IMG/VR virus record: IMGVR_UViG_3300037493_002936
Coordinates: 1 to 20,933 of that record
Source of the DNA: a virus
Strand: one strand, 5' to 3'
Length of the DNA: 20,933 nt
Positions 7,654-13,168 of the stretch are shown piece after piece (the first letter of the stretch is position 1; each line of letters opens with the position of its first letter). The notes below the pieces were generated by a model. That model made no database searches and was not told the DNA's origin. It saw only the letters and a program-made list of their open reading frames with translations. The position numbers were made by a program, and so were the translations under genes.

Positions 7654-8120
7654 TTTCCTAAATTAAATTTTTCTTCAAATTCAACCATTGATAAACTATC
7701 AAATGCAGTTCTTAAAATATTAATGTTATATTTAGATTTTAAAGAATCCATATCTGATTTATCATATTTTTTCCAGAACATTTGTCTAGCAGATTGTTCT
7801 TTTTTTACAGCTTTAGTTTTCTTTTCTCTTAAAACTTTAATATGTTGTATTGCATTGCATTCAGATGATTCAATAAATTCTGCAAGAGTTTCAACTGAAT
7901 AGAATATTTGAGCAATTTCTTCTTTTGGATTTGAAGAATATTTACGAATACCAATAGGACGATAGTTAGCATGTCCTGCGGCAGCATTAGCATAATCTAA
8001 AAGTTCTTCTGAAAGAACTAAGTTTATAGCATCTTCACCGGGTATGTACAAAGTAGGATTTGATTCTACTTTTGCATGGTAATGATTGTATAATTCTTTT
8101 ACTGCATTTAAATCTAACAT
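7650..8120 (-). CDS. Hypothetical protein, 156 aa
   Basis: A 156-aa protein of unknown family. It begins MLDLNAVKELYNHYH and has a Lys-rich middle (about residues 98-120, KVLREKKTKAVKKEQSARQMFWKKY) that could bind nucleic acid or acidic partners. The end (FDSLSMVEFEEKFNLG) is acidic. No signal peptide or membrane helix is seen, so it is likely cytoplasmic. The leader TGAGGAATTATATATTATG is a strong ribosome site. It is first in the early unit that continues into the 153-aa protein and the HAD phosphatase, with a gap of 8 bases to the next start. Confidence 0.72.
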   Translation of the reverse strand: MLDLNAVKELYNHYHAKVESNPTLYIPGEDAINLVLSEELLDYANAAAGHANYRPIGIRKYSSNPKEEIAQIFYSVETLAEFIESSECNAIQHIKVLREKKTKAVKKEQSARQMFWKKYDKSDMDSLKSKYNINILRTAFDSLSMVEFEEKFNLGK

Positions 8121-8137
8121 AATATATAATTCCTCAT
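8118..8137 (-). promoter_or_regulatory. Ribosome site of the 156-aa gene, RegA-operator-like
   Basis: The leader ATGAGGAATTATATATTATG begins like the T4 gene 44 RegA operator (ATGAGGAAATT). It is nearly identical to the leader at 6321-6340. RegA control is inferred. Confidence 0.4.
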
Positions 8138-8156
8138 TTATTTAATTTATGAGTCT

Positions 8157-8185
8157 ATTATATCATACTTTATAGGAATGTAAAC
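8157..8185 (-). promoter_or_regulatory. Early promoter of the unit 6525-8120
   Basis: The minus strand has GTTTAC (8185-8180), a 17-base spacer and TATAAT (8162-8157), followed by AGACTCATAAATTAAAT before the ribosome site. Confidence 0.85.
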
Positions 8186-8225
8186 GTTTTATTTTGGAAA
8201 TAGACTATTTCTTTTAAAGAAACAA

Positions 8226-8417
8226 TCAACGCGAAGCCTTTATGTATTCTAATTGAGTGTTCAAATACTCTTCGTAATCATCTAATAATTTAACTGATTT
8301 GATTTTACTATACATCTTTTCAAAATCACCTTGTCCATCTCCATGATAAAAGTATATAGGTTCACCATCAGATGTGGTATTAACAACACTAATTTCATTT
8401 ATAAAGTTTTCAATCAT
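8226..8417 (-). CDS. Hypothetical protein, 63 aa
   Basis: A 63-aa acidic protein beginning MIENFINEISVVNTTSDGEPIYFYHGDGQGDF and ending in a helix (LLDDYEEYLNTQLEYIKASR). No family is recognised. GAGG lies eight bases before the ATG. It is divergent from the plus-strand late operon, with 65 bases between the two starts. No GTTTAC-type promoter is visible for it in that gap. Function unknown. Confidence 0.65.
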   Translation of the reverse strand: MIENFINEISVVNTTSDGEPIYFYHGDGQGDFEKMYSKIKSVKLLDDYEEYLNTQLEYIKASR

Positions 8418-8446
8418 TAAAAGGCCTCAAGTAAAAGTAAATAAAT

Positions 8447-8454
8447 TATAAATA
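8447..8454 (+). promoter_or_regulatory. T4-type late promoter (TATAAATA) of the curli-like operon
   Basis: A perfect TATAAATA octamer, the -10 element used by T4 late sigma (gp55), lies 29 bases before the ATG at 8483. It is correctly oriented for the plus-strand operon and sits in an intergenic gap, unlike chance matches inside genes at about 1275 and 4990. No -35 box is needed at T4 late promoters and none is seen. Confidence 0.72.
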
Positions 8455-8482
8455 GGATATATATATTTAATGGATTAATTAT

Positions 8483-8914
8483 ATGGATATCGGATTTCCA
8501 AACCTTGACTTCTTCAGTCTTGTCCAACAATGTGGATTCCCTATAGCACTAGCAGTGGTATGTGGATGGTTCATAATGCAAGCAATTTCATTAGTGCTTG
8601 GATCAGTAATAAAATCAATCAAAAAAATTATAGGACTCATTAAGTCGATGGACGGCAGAGTGCGTCAAATGAATGTTGATATATTGGAATTAGATATATT
8701 AGTATCTAATTCACTTGATGTTGATTCACTTCCGTTAAAAGTTCATCATGAAGTTGCAGCAATAATGAATAATAACGGGGCTCCTCCTGTTACGCTTACA
8801 CCAAAGAAACAATCAACTATAATGAAAAAGATTTCTGATACTGTTGAAAAAGCTCAAGAAGTAGTTGATGATGCTACTAAAATAGTTGAGAAAGTAGGAA
8901 AACTTAAGAAATGA
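8483..8914 (+). CDS. Membrane-anchored protein, 143 aa (holin-like paralogue 1)
   Basis: First gene after the late promoter. The N-terminus has one membrane helix (residues about 16-40, CGFPIALAVVCGWFIMQAISLVLG), then a basic stretch and a long helical, probably coiled-coil tail ending TVEKAQEVVDDATKIVEKVGKLKK. The layout of an N-terminal FP.A-type helix, a following helix and a block resembling 'R.R.M..DILELDILVSNSL' is shared with the next two genes, so the three look like tandem paralogues. The architecture is like that of small holin-like proteins of the BhlA/UviB type. Its stop overlaps the next start (ATGA). A membrane role in lysis or in assembly of the curli-like secretion system is inferred. 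Confidence 0.78.
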   Translation: MDIGFPNLDFFSLVQQCGFPIALAVVCGWFIMQAISLVLGSVIKSIKKIIGLIKSMDGRVRQMNVDILELDILVSNSLDVDSLPLKVHHEVAAIMNNNGAPPVTLTPKKQSTIMKKISDTVEKAQEVVDDATKIVEKVGKLKK

Positions 8915-9195
8915 ATCCAGAATATATTAAATTCTTTTCTGACACATTAACTCCAATACTTGGTAGTTGTGTACTTGGAGCATTCATATTTACAGCATTA
9001 AAATTTGTTTTGGGCGATGTTATTACTTCAGTTAAAACATTAGCAAGTATTGTAATGGCTTTAGAGAATAGAGTTAAAACTTGTTCACATGAATTAATTA
9101 AAATTGATGTAACTATATCATCAGTATTAGGACTTAGACCAGATTTGGATAGAATATCCAGAATGGATGGCAAAAATGATGCTAGGAGAGACTAA
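8911..9195 (+). CDS. Membrane-anchored protein, 94 aa (holin-like paralogue 2)
   Basis: A 94-aa protein with an N-terminal membrane helix (residues about 14-35, TPILGSCVLGAFIFTALKFVLG) followed by VITSVKTLASIVMALENRV and the block HELIKIDVTISSVLGLR. That last block aligns with DNDLLRLTAKLNTVLQMR in the next gene and NVDILELDILVSNSL in the previous one. It starts inside the stop of the previous gene and ends in TAATG shared with the next, so the three are probably made in fixed ratio. Function unknown; holin-like or secretion accessory. Confidence 0.78.
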   Translation: MNPEYIKFFSDTLTPILGSCVLGAFIFTALKFVLGDVITSVKTLASIVMALENRVKTCSHELIKIDVTISSVLGLRPDLDRISRMDGKNDARRD

Positions 9196-9458
9196 TGGAC
9201 ATAACACAAATTGCAGAACTTATAAACAAATATGGTTTTCCAATCATAGCTGCAGGTTATATGTTACGCATGGTAAAGTATGTATGGTCATTTACCATTG
9301 AAGAAATTAATCCTGTATTAGGTGAAGCATCAAAAGAATTAATCACTTTGATTGATAGAATACGATTACTTGATAATGATTTACTTAGACTCACAGCAAA
9401 ACTAAACACTGTGTTACAAATGCGGGAGAATGCACATAAGCAAAAGGATATCGAATGA
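9195..9458 (+). CDS. Membrane-anchored protein, 87 aa (holin-like paralogue 3)
   Basis: An 87-aa protein beginning MDITQIAELINKYGFPIIAAGYM. The membrane helix covers residues about 14-34, and the rest is amphipathic helix (ELITLIDRIRLLDNDLLRLTAKLNTVLQMR). I recall very similar small proteins in marine T4-like phages, without known function. The start overlaps the previous stop (TAATG), and the end overlaps the CsgF-like start (ATGA). The BhlA/UviB-like layout suggests a holin or a small inner-membrane oligomer. Direct coupling to csgF makes a link with the secretion genes possible. Confidence 0.8.
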   Translation: MDITQIAELINKYGFPIIAAGYMLRMVKYVWSFTIEEINPVLGEASKELITLIDRIRLLDNDLLRLTAKLNTVLQMRENAHKQKDIE

Positions 9459-9883
9459 GAATTCTAATATTATTTTTATTATCAAGTAATGTATTAGCAG
9501 AACAAACTTTTTCATTTAAATCACCTGCATTTAGTGGTATAGGATATTCTTCACATGTTCAAACAATAGAGAATACTGAAACTACTAGAAAACAAGCATT
9601 AGAGGCACAGAAATTACAAGATGCCAAGGATGCTGCAGCATTAGTTAAGAACACGAATCTTTCGAAATTTCTGAATAACTTTGAGAGTCGTGTTTATGCA
9701 CAACTGTCAACTCAATTGATTAATAACTTATTTGGTGAAAATCCAAAGAATAGTGGAACAGTTCAGATTGAAGGTAATACTATAACATATACCAAGACAG
9801 CTGACCAAATATCAATGACTATTACTGGTGCAGATGGTAATGTAACACAAGTAATAATACCGGTCGGTAGTTTTACATTCTAA
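9455..9883 (+). CDS. csgF: CsgF-like curli assembly factor
   Basis: A 142-aa exported protein. The signal peptide is residues 1-15 (MRILILFLLSSNVLA), and the mature end starts EQTFSFKSPAFSG. This matches the N-terminus of E. coli CsgF (TMTFQFRNPNFGG), the segment that inserts into the CsgG pore. The middle is a helix, and the C-terminal part (NTITYTKTADQISMTITGADGNVTQVIIPVGSF) fits the CsgF beta-sheet domain, equivalent to DRKTGQTSTIQVSG in E. coli. CsgF caps CsgG at the cell surface and couples secretion to nucleation of the curli fibre. The stop overlaps the csgG start (TAATG), as expected of partners. The identification rests on the N-terminal match plus linkage to csgG. Confidence 0.87.
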   Translation: MRILILFLLSSNVLAEQTFSFKSPAFSGIGYSSHVQTIENTETTRKQALEAQKLQDAKDAAALVKNTNLSKFLNNFESRVYAQLSTQLINNLFGENPKNSGTVQIEGNTITYTKTADQISMTITGADGNVTQVIIPVGSFTF

Positions 9884-10671
9884 TGCGTATTATATTATTG
9901 TGCATATTATTAACTGGATGTTCTGGTGGTATATTAACTCCGTTTAATGTATTCACTAATGAACCTGAAGTATTGGCATTTAAGGAAAAAAGAGAAATAA
10001 TCTTACCTCCTCCTAAAGACGGTAAGGTAGTTGTTGCTGTATATTCATTTTTGGATAAGACTGGTCAACGAAAAGATTCTGCTACTATAGCAAAATTATC
10101 ATCCGCTGTAACACAAGGTGGTGAATCTATATTATTAAAATCATTGGAAGATGCTGGGGAAGGTAATTGGTTTAGAGTTGTAGAACGAGTAGGGCTAGAT
10201 AATTTATTAAAAGAAAGACAATTGATTAGGTCTGCTCGTGATGAAGCACAAGATGATAAACAAATAGGTTCGATTCTTTATGCTGGTATGATAATTGAAG
10301 GATCAATAGTATCATATGATACTAATATTAGAACTGGTGGTATTGGTCTTCGTTATATGGGAATTGGACCAGATACACAATATCAGGAAGATATGGTAAC
10401 TGTTTCATTAAGGGCAATTAGTACACAAACTGGTGAAGTATTACTCACTATTAATGTACAAAAGACGATCTTAAGTTATACGGTTGGTGTTGCTGTATTT
10501 AAGTTTTTTGATATGGGAACACAATCATTTGAAAATGAAGTTGGTGCTACTAAAACTGAGGCAGGAATATATGCATTGAAAGCAGCATTAGATTTAGCAG
10601 TAGAAGAATTAATTATTAAAGGTGAAAGAAAAAGATTATGGAAATTTTCATCCACTTTTAGGAATAATTAA
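9883..10671 (+). CDS. csgG: CsgG-like outer-membrane curli secretion channel (lipoprotein)
   Basis: A 262-aa homologue of CsgG, the nonameric outer-membrane pore of type VIII (curli) secretion. The lipobox is LLTGC, with the acylated Cys at residue 13. Conserved blocks include VVVAVYSFLDKTGQ, FRVVERVGLDNLLKERQLIRSARDE, MIIEGSIVSYDTNIRTGG, GLRYMGIGPDTQYQEDMVTVSLR and ISTQTGEVLLTINVQKTILSY, each close to E. coli CsgG (for example GARYFGIGADTQYQ and SKTILSY). The length is near the usual 277 aa. The loop that forms the pore constriction in E. coli (Y51, N55, F56) reads RKDSATIAKLSS here and does not keep those residues. It sits between csgF and the curlin-repeat gene. No csgE, csgC or csgD is visible. 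Confidence 0.95.
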   Translation: MRIILLCILLTGCSGGILTPFNVFTNEPEVLAFKEKREIILPPPKDGKVVVAVYSFLDKTGQRKDSATIAKLSSAVTQGGESILLKSLEDAGEGNWFRVVERVGLDNLLKERQLIRSARDEAQDDKQIGSILYAGMIIEGSIVSYDTNIRTGGIGLRYMGIGPDTQYQEDMVTVSLRAISTQTGEVLLTINVQKTILSYTVGVAVFKFFDMGTQSFENEVGATKTEAGIYALKAALDLAVEELIIKGERKRLWKFSSTFRNN

Positions 10672-11382
10672 ATGAACATCATAAGAAATATATTATTGTT
10701 TGTTATGCTTACAATAATAAACCAATCATCAATTGGAGACAGTGGCGGTAATTCTGTTTATATTGATCAAACTAATGCTGATAATTCTACTGTAAATATT
10801 ACACAAACAGGAGCAAATAATACTGTAGGTGACCCAGATTCTATTGGTTCACCGTCTTTTCAAATAGAAGGCAACTCTATGTTGTTTGATATTATACAAG
10901 ATGGTATGAATAATGCTATAACAGGTAATCTAATTGGCGGCGGAGCAACTGCTGATATTACTCAAACTGGTAATAGCAACTCTACCGATTTAAATATGGG
11001 TAATATGGGTACTGGTTCAGGTACTTTAAGTTTGAACTTCACTGGTAGTAATAACACATCAGTATTGAATATTGGTGTATTACATGATTCTGGAAACTAT
11101 TCATATCTTTCAAACATTACAGGTAGTAATAACACTTTAACGAGCACTATTAATAGTAAATATACTGAGAATAATTTTATTGTAACGGGGTCAGGTAATG
11201 CAATCACAACTACTCAAACTGGGGCTAATGGTACTAATCTTATTGCTGGTAATAATATCGCCATATCCAATATTGGAAGCAATAATACCATAGGGATTAG
11301 TCAAGATGGAACAACAAATCCAAATTCGGCCATTGTCAATCTTACTGGTTCTGATGCTACTGTTAATATCACGCAACATTAA
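10672..11382 (+). CDS. Curlin-repeat (CsgA/CsgB-like) amyloid-type secreted protein
   Basis: A 236-aa protein with an N-terminal hydrophobic export signal (residues about 1-22) and then Asn/Gly/Thr/Ser-rich imperfect repeats. Repeat cores resembling the curlin pattern (x-I-x-Q-x-G-x-x-N) are seen near residues 42-52 (NITQTGANNTV), 74-83 (IIQDGMNNAI), 96-104 (ITQTGNSNS), 122-129 (NFTGSNNT), 149-155 (ITGSNNT), 181-188 and 200-213 (IGSNNTIGISQDG), ending VNITQH. There is almost no Lys or Arg, and Cys is absent from the repeats. This is how CsgA and CsgB, the subunits of curli amyloid, look; the family is not exact, so no symbol is given. It is the natural substrate of the CsgG channel next to it. 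Its last 25 codons overlap the FecR-domain gene in another frame. Confidence 0.88.
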   Translation: MNIIRNILLFVMLTIINQSSIGDSGGNSVYIDQTNADNSTVNITQTGANNTVGDPDSIGSPSFQIEGNSMLFDIIQDGMNNAITGNLIGGGATADITQTGNSNSTDLNMGNMGTGSGTLSLNFTGSNNTSVLNIGVLHDSGNYSYLSNITGSNNTLTSTINSKYTENNFIVTGSGNAITTTQTGANGTNLIAGNNIAISNIGSNNTIGISQDGTTNPNSAIVNLTGSDATVNITQH

Positions 11383-12364
11383 TGCTGGTATTGGTACAGT
11401 AATAAATCATAAAGGCAATGCTTCTATTACACGTGATAAGACAGTAATAGAATCAAAGAAAGATGTTAGTATAGAATCATTAGATATAGTTGAAACAGGT
11501 AAAGGTGAAGTAGGTATATCTTTTGATGATGATACACAAGTAAAAGTAACAGATAATAGTAAGTTGGTGATAGATGATTTCGTCTATGATCCTAATAACA
11601 AGTCTGTCGGTAAGTTGGCATTGAAATGTGCTATTGGTACTGTACGATACGCCTCTGGTAATATTGCACATGCTAATAATAAGAATGTGGCTATTAATAC
11701 ACCTACAGCAACTATAGCGGTTCGAGGTACAGCATTCACTATGACAGTTGATGAAATTGGTCAGTCAATGGTTATATTGTTACCTAACTTAGATGGTTCA
11801 GTAGGTGAAATTGAAGTTAGAACCGCGGTAGGTTCTGTTGTATTGAATCAAGCTTTTCAAGCAACAGTAACTACTTCAAATGAAATTAAACCTATGAAGC
11901 CGGTGGTGTTATTAATAAATGAATCTGCTATCACTAATTTTATGATAGTTGCTCCACCGAAGGAAATAGCTCAAAAAATGATTGAGGATAATAAATCTGG
12001 TTCATCACTAGATTTTAATGGATTAGATAAAGATGCTTTATCTGTAAGAGTATTCATTGATCCATATGCAAAGTTTAATGAATTAAATGTTGATGCTTTA
12101 TTAATAGAATATTTGACAAATGGATTAGAAGATGCTTTTGCGGTAAGTACATTTGCTCCTGGATATAATTCACAGAATCAAGTTTACATATTTGATAAAC
12201 AGACTAATTGGATGATACAAAGATCAGTGAAACAGAGTGCTACATTATTAATCAACAAAGACCGAGGTTACAATATAACACTTGTACAGGATGGAACAAC
12301 AGTAAAATTGCAAAGTGCAGATACAACCACTAATAAAATTTTTATTAAACAAGGAGCAAATTAA
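11306..12364 (+). CDS. Secreted FecR-domain protein
   Basis: A 352-aa protein. The ATG at 11306 lies 77 bases inside the curlin-repeat gene, in the +1 frame, and gives a proper signal peptide (residues 1-27: Arg at 8, a hydrophobic core SILLVLMLLL, then RNINA before GIGTV). The ATG at 11354 would leave too little n-region. The mature part begins with a FecR-type beta domain: GIGTVINHKGNASITR, IVETGKGEVGISFDDDTQVKV, and AINTPTATIAVRGTAFT at about 129-145, the hallmark of the family. FecR domains occur in exported beta-rich proteins and in iron-signal regulators; no sigma-interacting N-terminus or inner-membrane helix is present, so a regulator is unlikely. An exported partner of the curli-like fibre is inferred. 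The C-terminal half is not recognised. Confidence 0.87.
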   Translation: MEQQIQIRPLSILLVLMLLLISRNINAGIGTVINHKGNASITRDKTVIESKKDVSIESLDIVETGKGEVGISFDDDTQVKVTDNSKLVIDDFVYDPNNKSVGKLALKCAIGTVRYASGNIAHANNKNVAINTPTATIAVRGTAFTMTVDEIGQSMVILLPNLDGSVGEIEVRTAVGSVVLNQAFQATVTTSNEIKPMKPVVLLINESAITNFMIVAPPKEIAQKMIEDNKSGSSLDFNGLDKDALSVRVFIDPYAKFNELNVDALLIEYLTNGLEDAFAVSTFAPGYNSQNQVYIFDKQTNWMIQRSVKQSATLLINKDRGYNITLVQDGTTVKLQSADTTTNKIFIKQGAN

Positions 12365-12365
12365 T

Positions 12366-12722
12366 ATGGCAGATATAGTAGTGAGAAAACCTAGAAAACC
12401 AGTAATTAAAAAGGAAATTGAACCAATGATTGATTTAGCAAAAGAACCTACACCAGTCACACCTGTAGCAAAAGAAGATTTTATGACTTCTAAATGGCGA
12501 CCAATGATGGCTATTAGTTATATGGCAATTTGTCTATTTGACTTTATGGTCGGTCCAATTCTATATAATGTACTTCAATATATGAATCCTGGACAACATT
12601 TAGAAATGTGGCAAGCAGTTACTTTACAGGGCGGCGGATTATATCATCTATCCATGGGTGCTATTATCGGTATTACTGCTTTTGGTAGAACTAAAGAAAA
12701 AATGGCTGAAGTTAAAGAATAA
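12366..12722 (+). CDS. Probable holin
   Basis: A 118-aa membrane protein, the last gene of the late operon. The frame is open from a GTG at 12315, but the ATG at 12366, two bases after the previous stop and with AAGGAG upstream, is the likely start. A charged, Pro-rich cytoplasmic N-terminus (residues 1-45) is followed by SKWRPMMAISYMAICLFDFMVGPILYNVLQY (first helix). A second hydrophobic part, GGGLYHLSMGAIIGITAFG, precedes a charged tail TKEKMAEVKE. The W-R-P...D-F...G-P arrangement resembles the gene-transfer-agent/phage 3TM holin family, with one helix fewer evident. A holin would release the GH19 endolysin encoded at 16991-17767, which has no signal peptide. Annotation by architecture. 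Confidence 0.72.
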   Translation: MADIVVRKPRKPVIKKEIEPMIDLAKEPTPVTPVAKEDFMTSKWRPMMAISYMAICLFDFMVGPILYNVLQYMNPGQHLEMWQAVTLQGGGLYHLSMGAIIGITAFGRTKEKMAEVKE

Positions 12723-12738
12723 TGTATTAAATATGATA

Positions 12739-12773
12739 CATAGTGTACATAATAAGTCTTTATGTACACTATG
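12739..12773. terminator. Hairpin terminator between convergent operons
   Basis: A perfect 12-bp stem (CATAGTGTACAT at 12739-12750 with ATGTACACTATG at 12762-12773) has an 11-base loop. It lies between the end of the plus-strand operon and the minus-strand operon. T-containing tracts flank it on both strands but there is no long U run. The 7-mer TGATACA occurs directly on both sides (12734-12740 and 12774-12780). A bidirectional terminator or mRNA 3'-end stabiliser is likely. The rest of 12723-12830 holds nothing else I can identify. Confidence 0.65.
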
Positions 12774-12830
12774 TGATACATTTACCTATTCAAAATATAA
12801 CAAGTAACTTCAAATCCTAATCTGATATCT

Positions 12831-12977
12831 TTATAAGTCGGGGTTTTCCACTTCATCTTCTTTTCCTAATTTATACATAAAGTCTAAGAATTCTTCAAAT
12901 GTTAGACCTCCTGGCATTGTATAGAATGTACATTCTATAGATTCTTTCATTCTTTCTAAATCGAACTGAGCTTCCAT
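12831..12977 (-). CDS. Small acidic protein, 48 aa
   Basis: A 48-codon frame starts at the ATG at 12977, which overlaps the stop of the preceding W-rich gene as TAATG. The product begins MEAQFDLERMKESIECTF, contains MPGGLTFEEFLDFMY and ends KEDEVENPDL. It is acidic, with no membrane helix or signal. The stop-start overlap, the same kind found throughout this operon, is the main evidence that it is real. Last gene of the minus-strand lysis/cyclase operon. Function unknown. Confidence 0.6.
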   Translation of the reverse strand: MEAQFDLERMKESIECTFYTMPGGLTFEEFLDFMYKLGKEDEVENPDL

Positions 12978-13162
12978 TATTCTCTTAATTTAGTCCAAGG
13001 TTTATCGTTACCTGCCCAATCTTGTACCTCGCTACTCCATCCCATCAACTTGTTATAAGTTGGATATAACCAACCCCAATCAAGATAAGACATTGGATAA
13101 CTAACCCAATCTCCAAGTAGAAATAATATCTCACTTACAATTCTTCCAAATACTTTTTTCAT
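12977..13162 (-). CDS. Small Trp/Tyr-rich protein, 61 aa
   Basis: A 61-aa protein beginning MKKVFGRIVSEILFLLGDWVSYPMSYLDWGWLYPTYNKLM, with five Trp residues, and ending DWAGNDKPWTKLRE. I recall similar short proteins in T4-like marine phages but no function. The N-terminal 20 residues are amphipathic or weakly hydrophobic and could associate with membrane. The ATG lies six bases after the stop of the cyclase gene. Function unknown. Confidence 0.72.
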   Translation of the reverse strand: MKKVFGRIVSEILFLLGDWVSYPMSYLDWGWLYPTYNKLMGWSSEVQDWAGNDKPWTKLRE

Positions 13163-13168
13163 AATATC

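Noticed and set aside
8209-8223. Short palindrome TTTCTTTTAAAGAAA as a terminator
   Set aside because: It is an A/T palindrome with no room for a loop and no G or C stem, so it is not convincing.
8904-9173. Minus-strand frame of 89 codons
   Set aside because: It is opposite the second membrane paralogue, which has good overlaps with its neighbours.
10672-11382. CRISPR-like or other DNA repeat array, suggested by repeated Asn/Gly/Thr codons
   Set aside because: The repeats are imperfect at DNA level, in one reading frame and follow the curlin protein pattern, so they are protein repeats.
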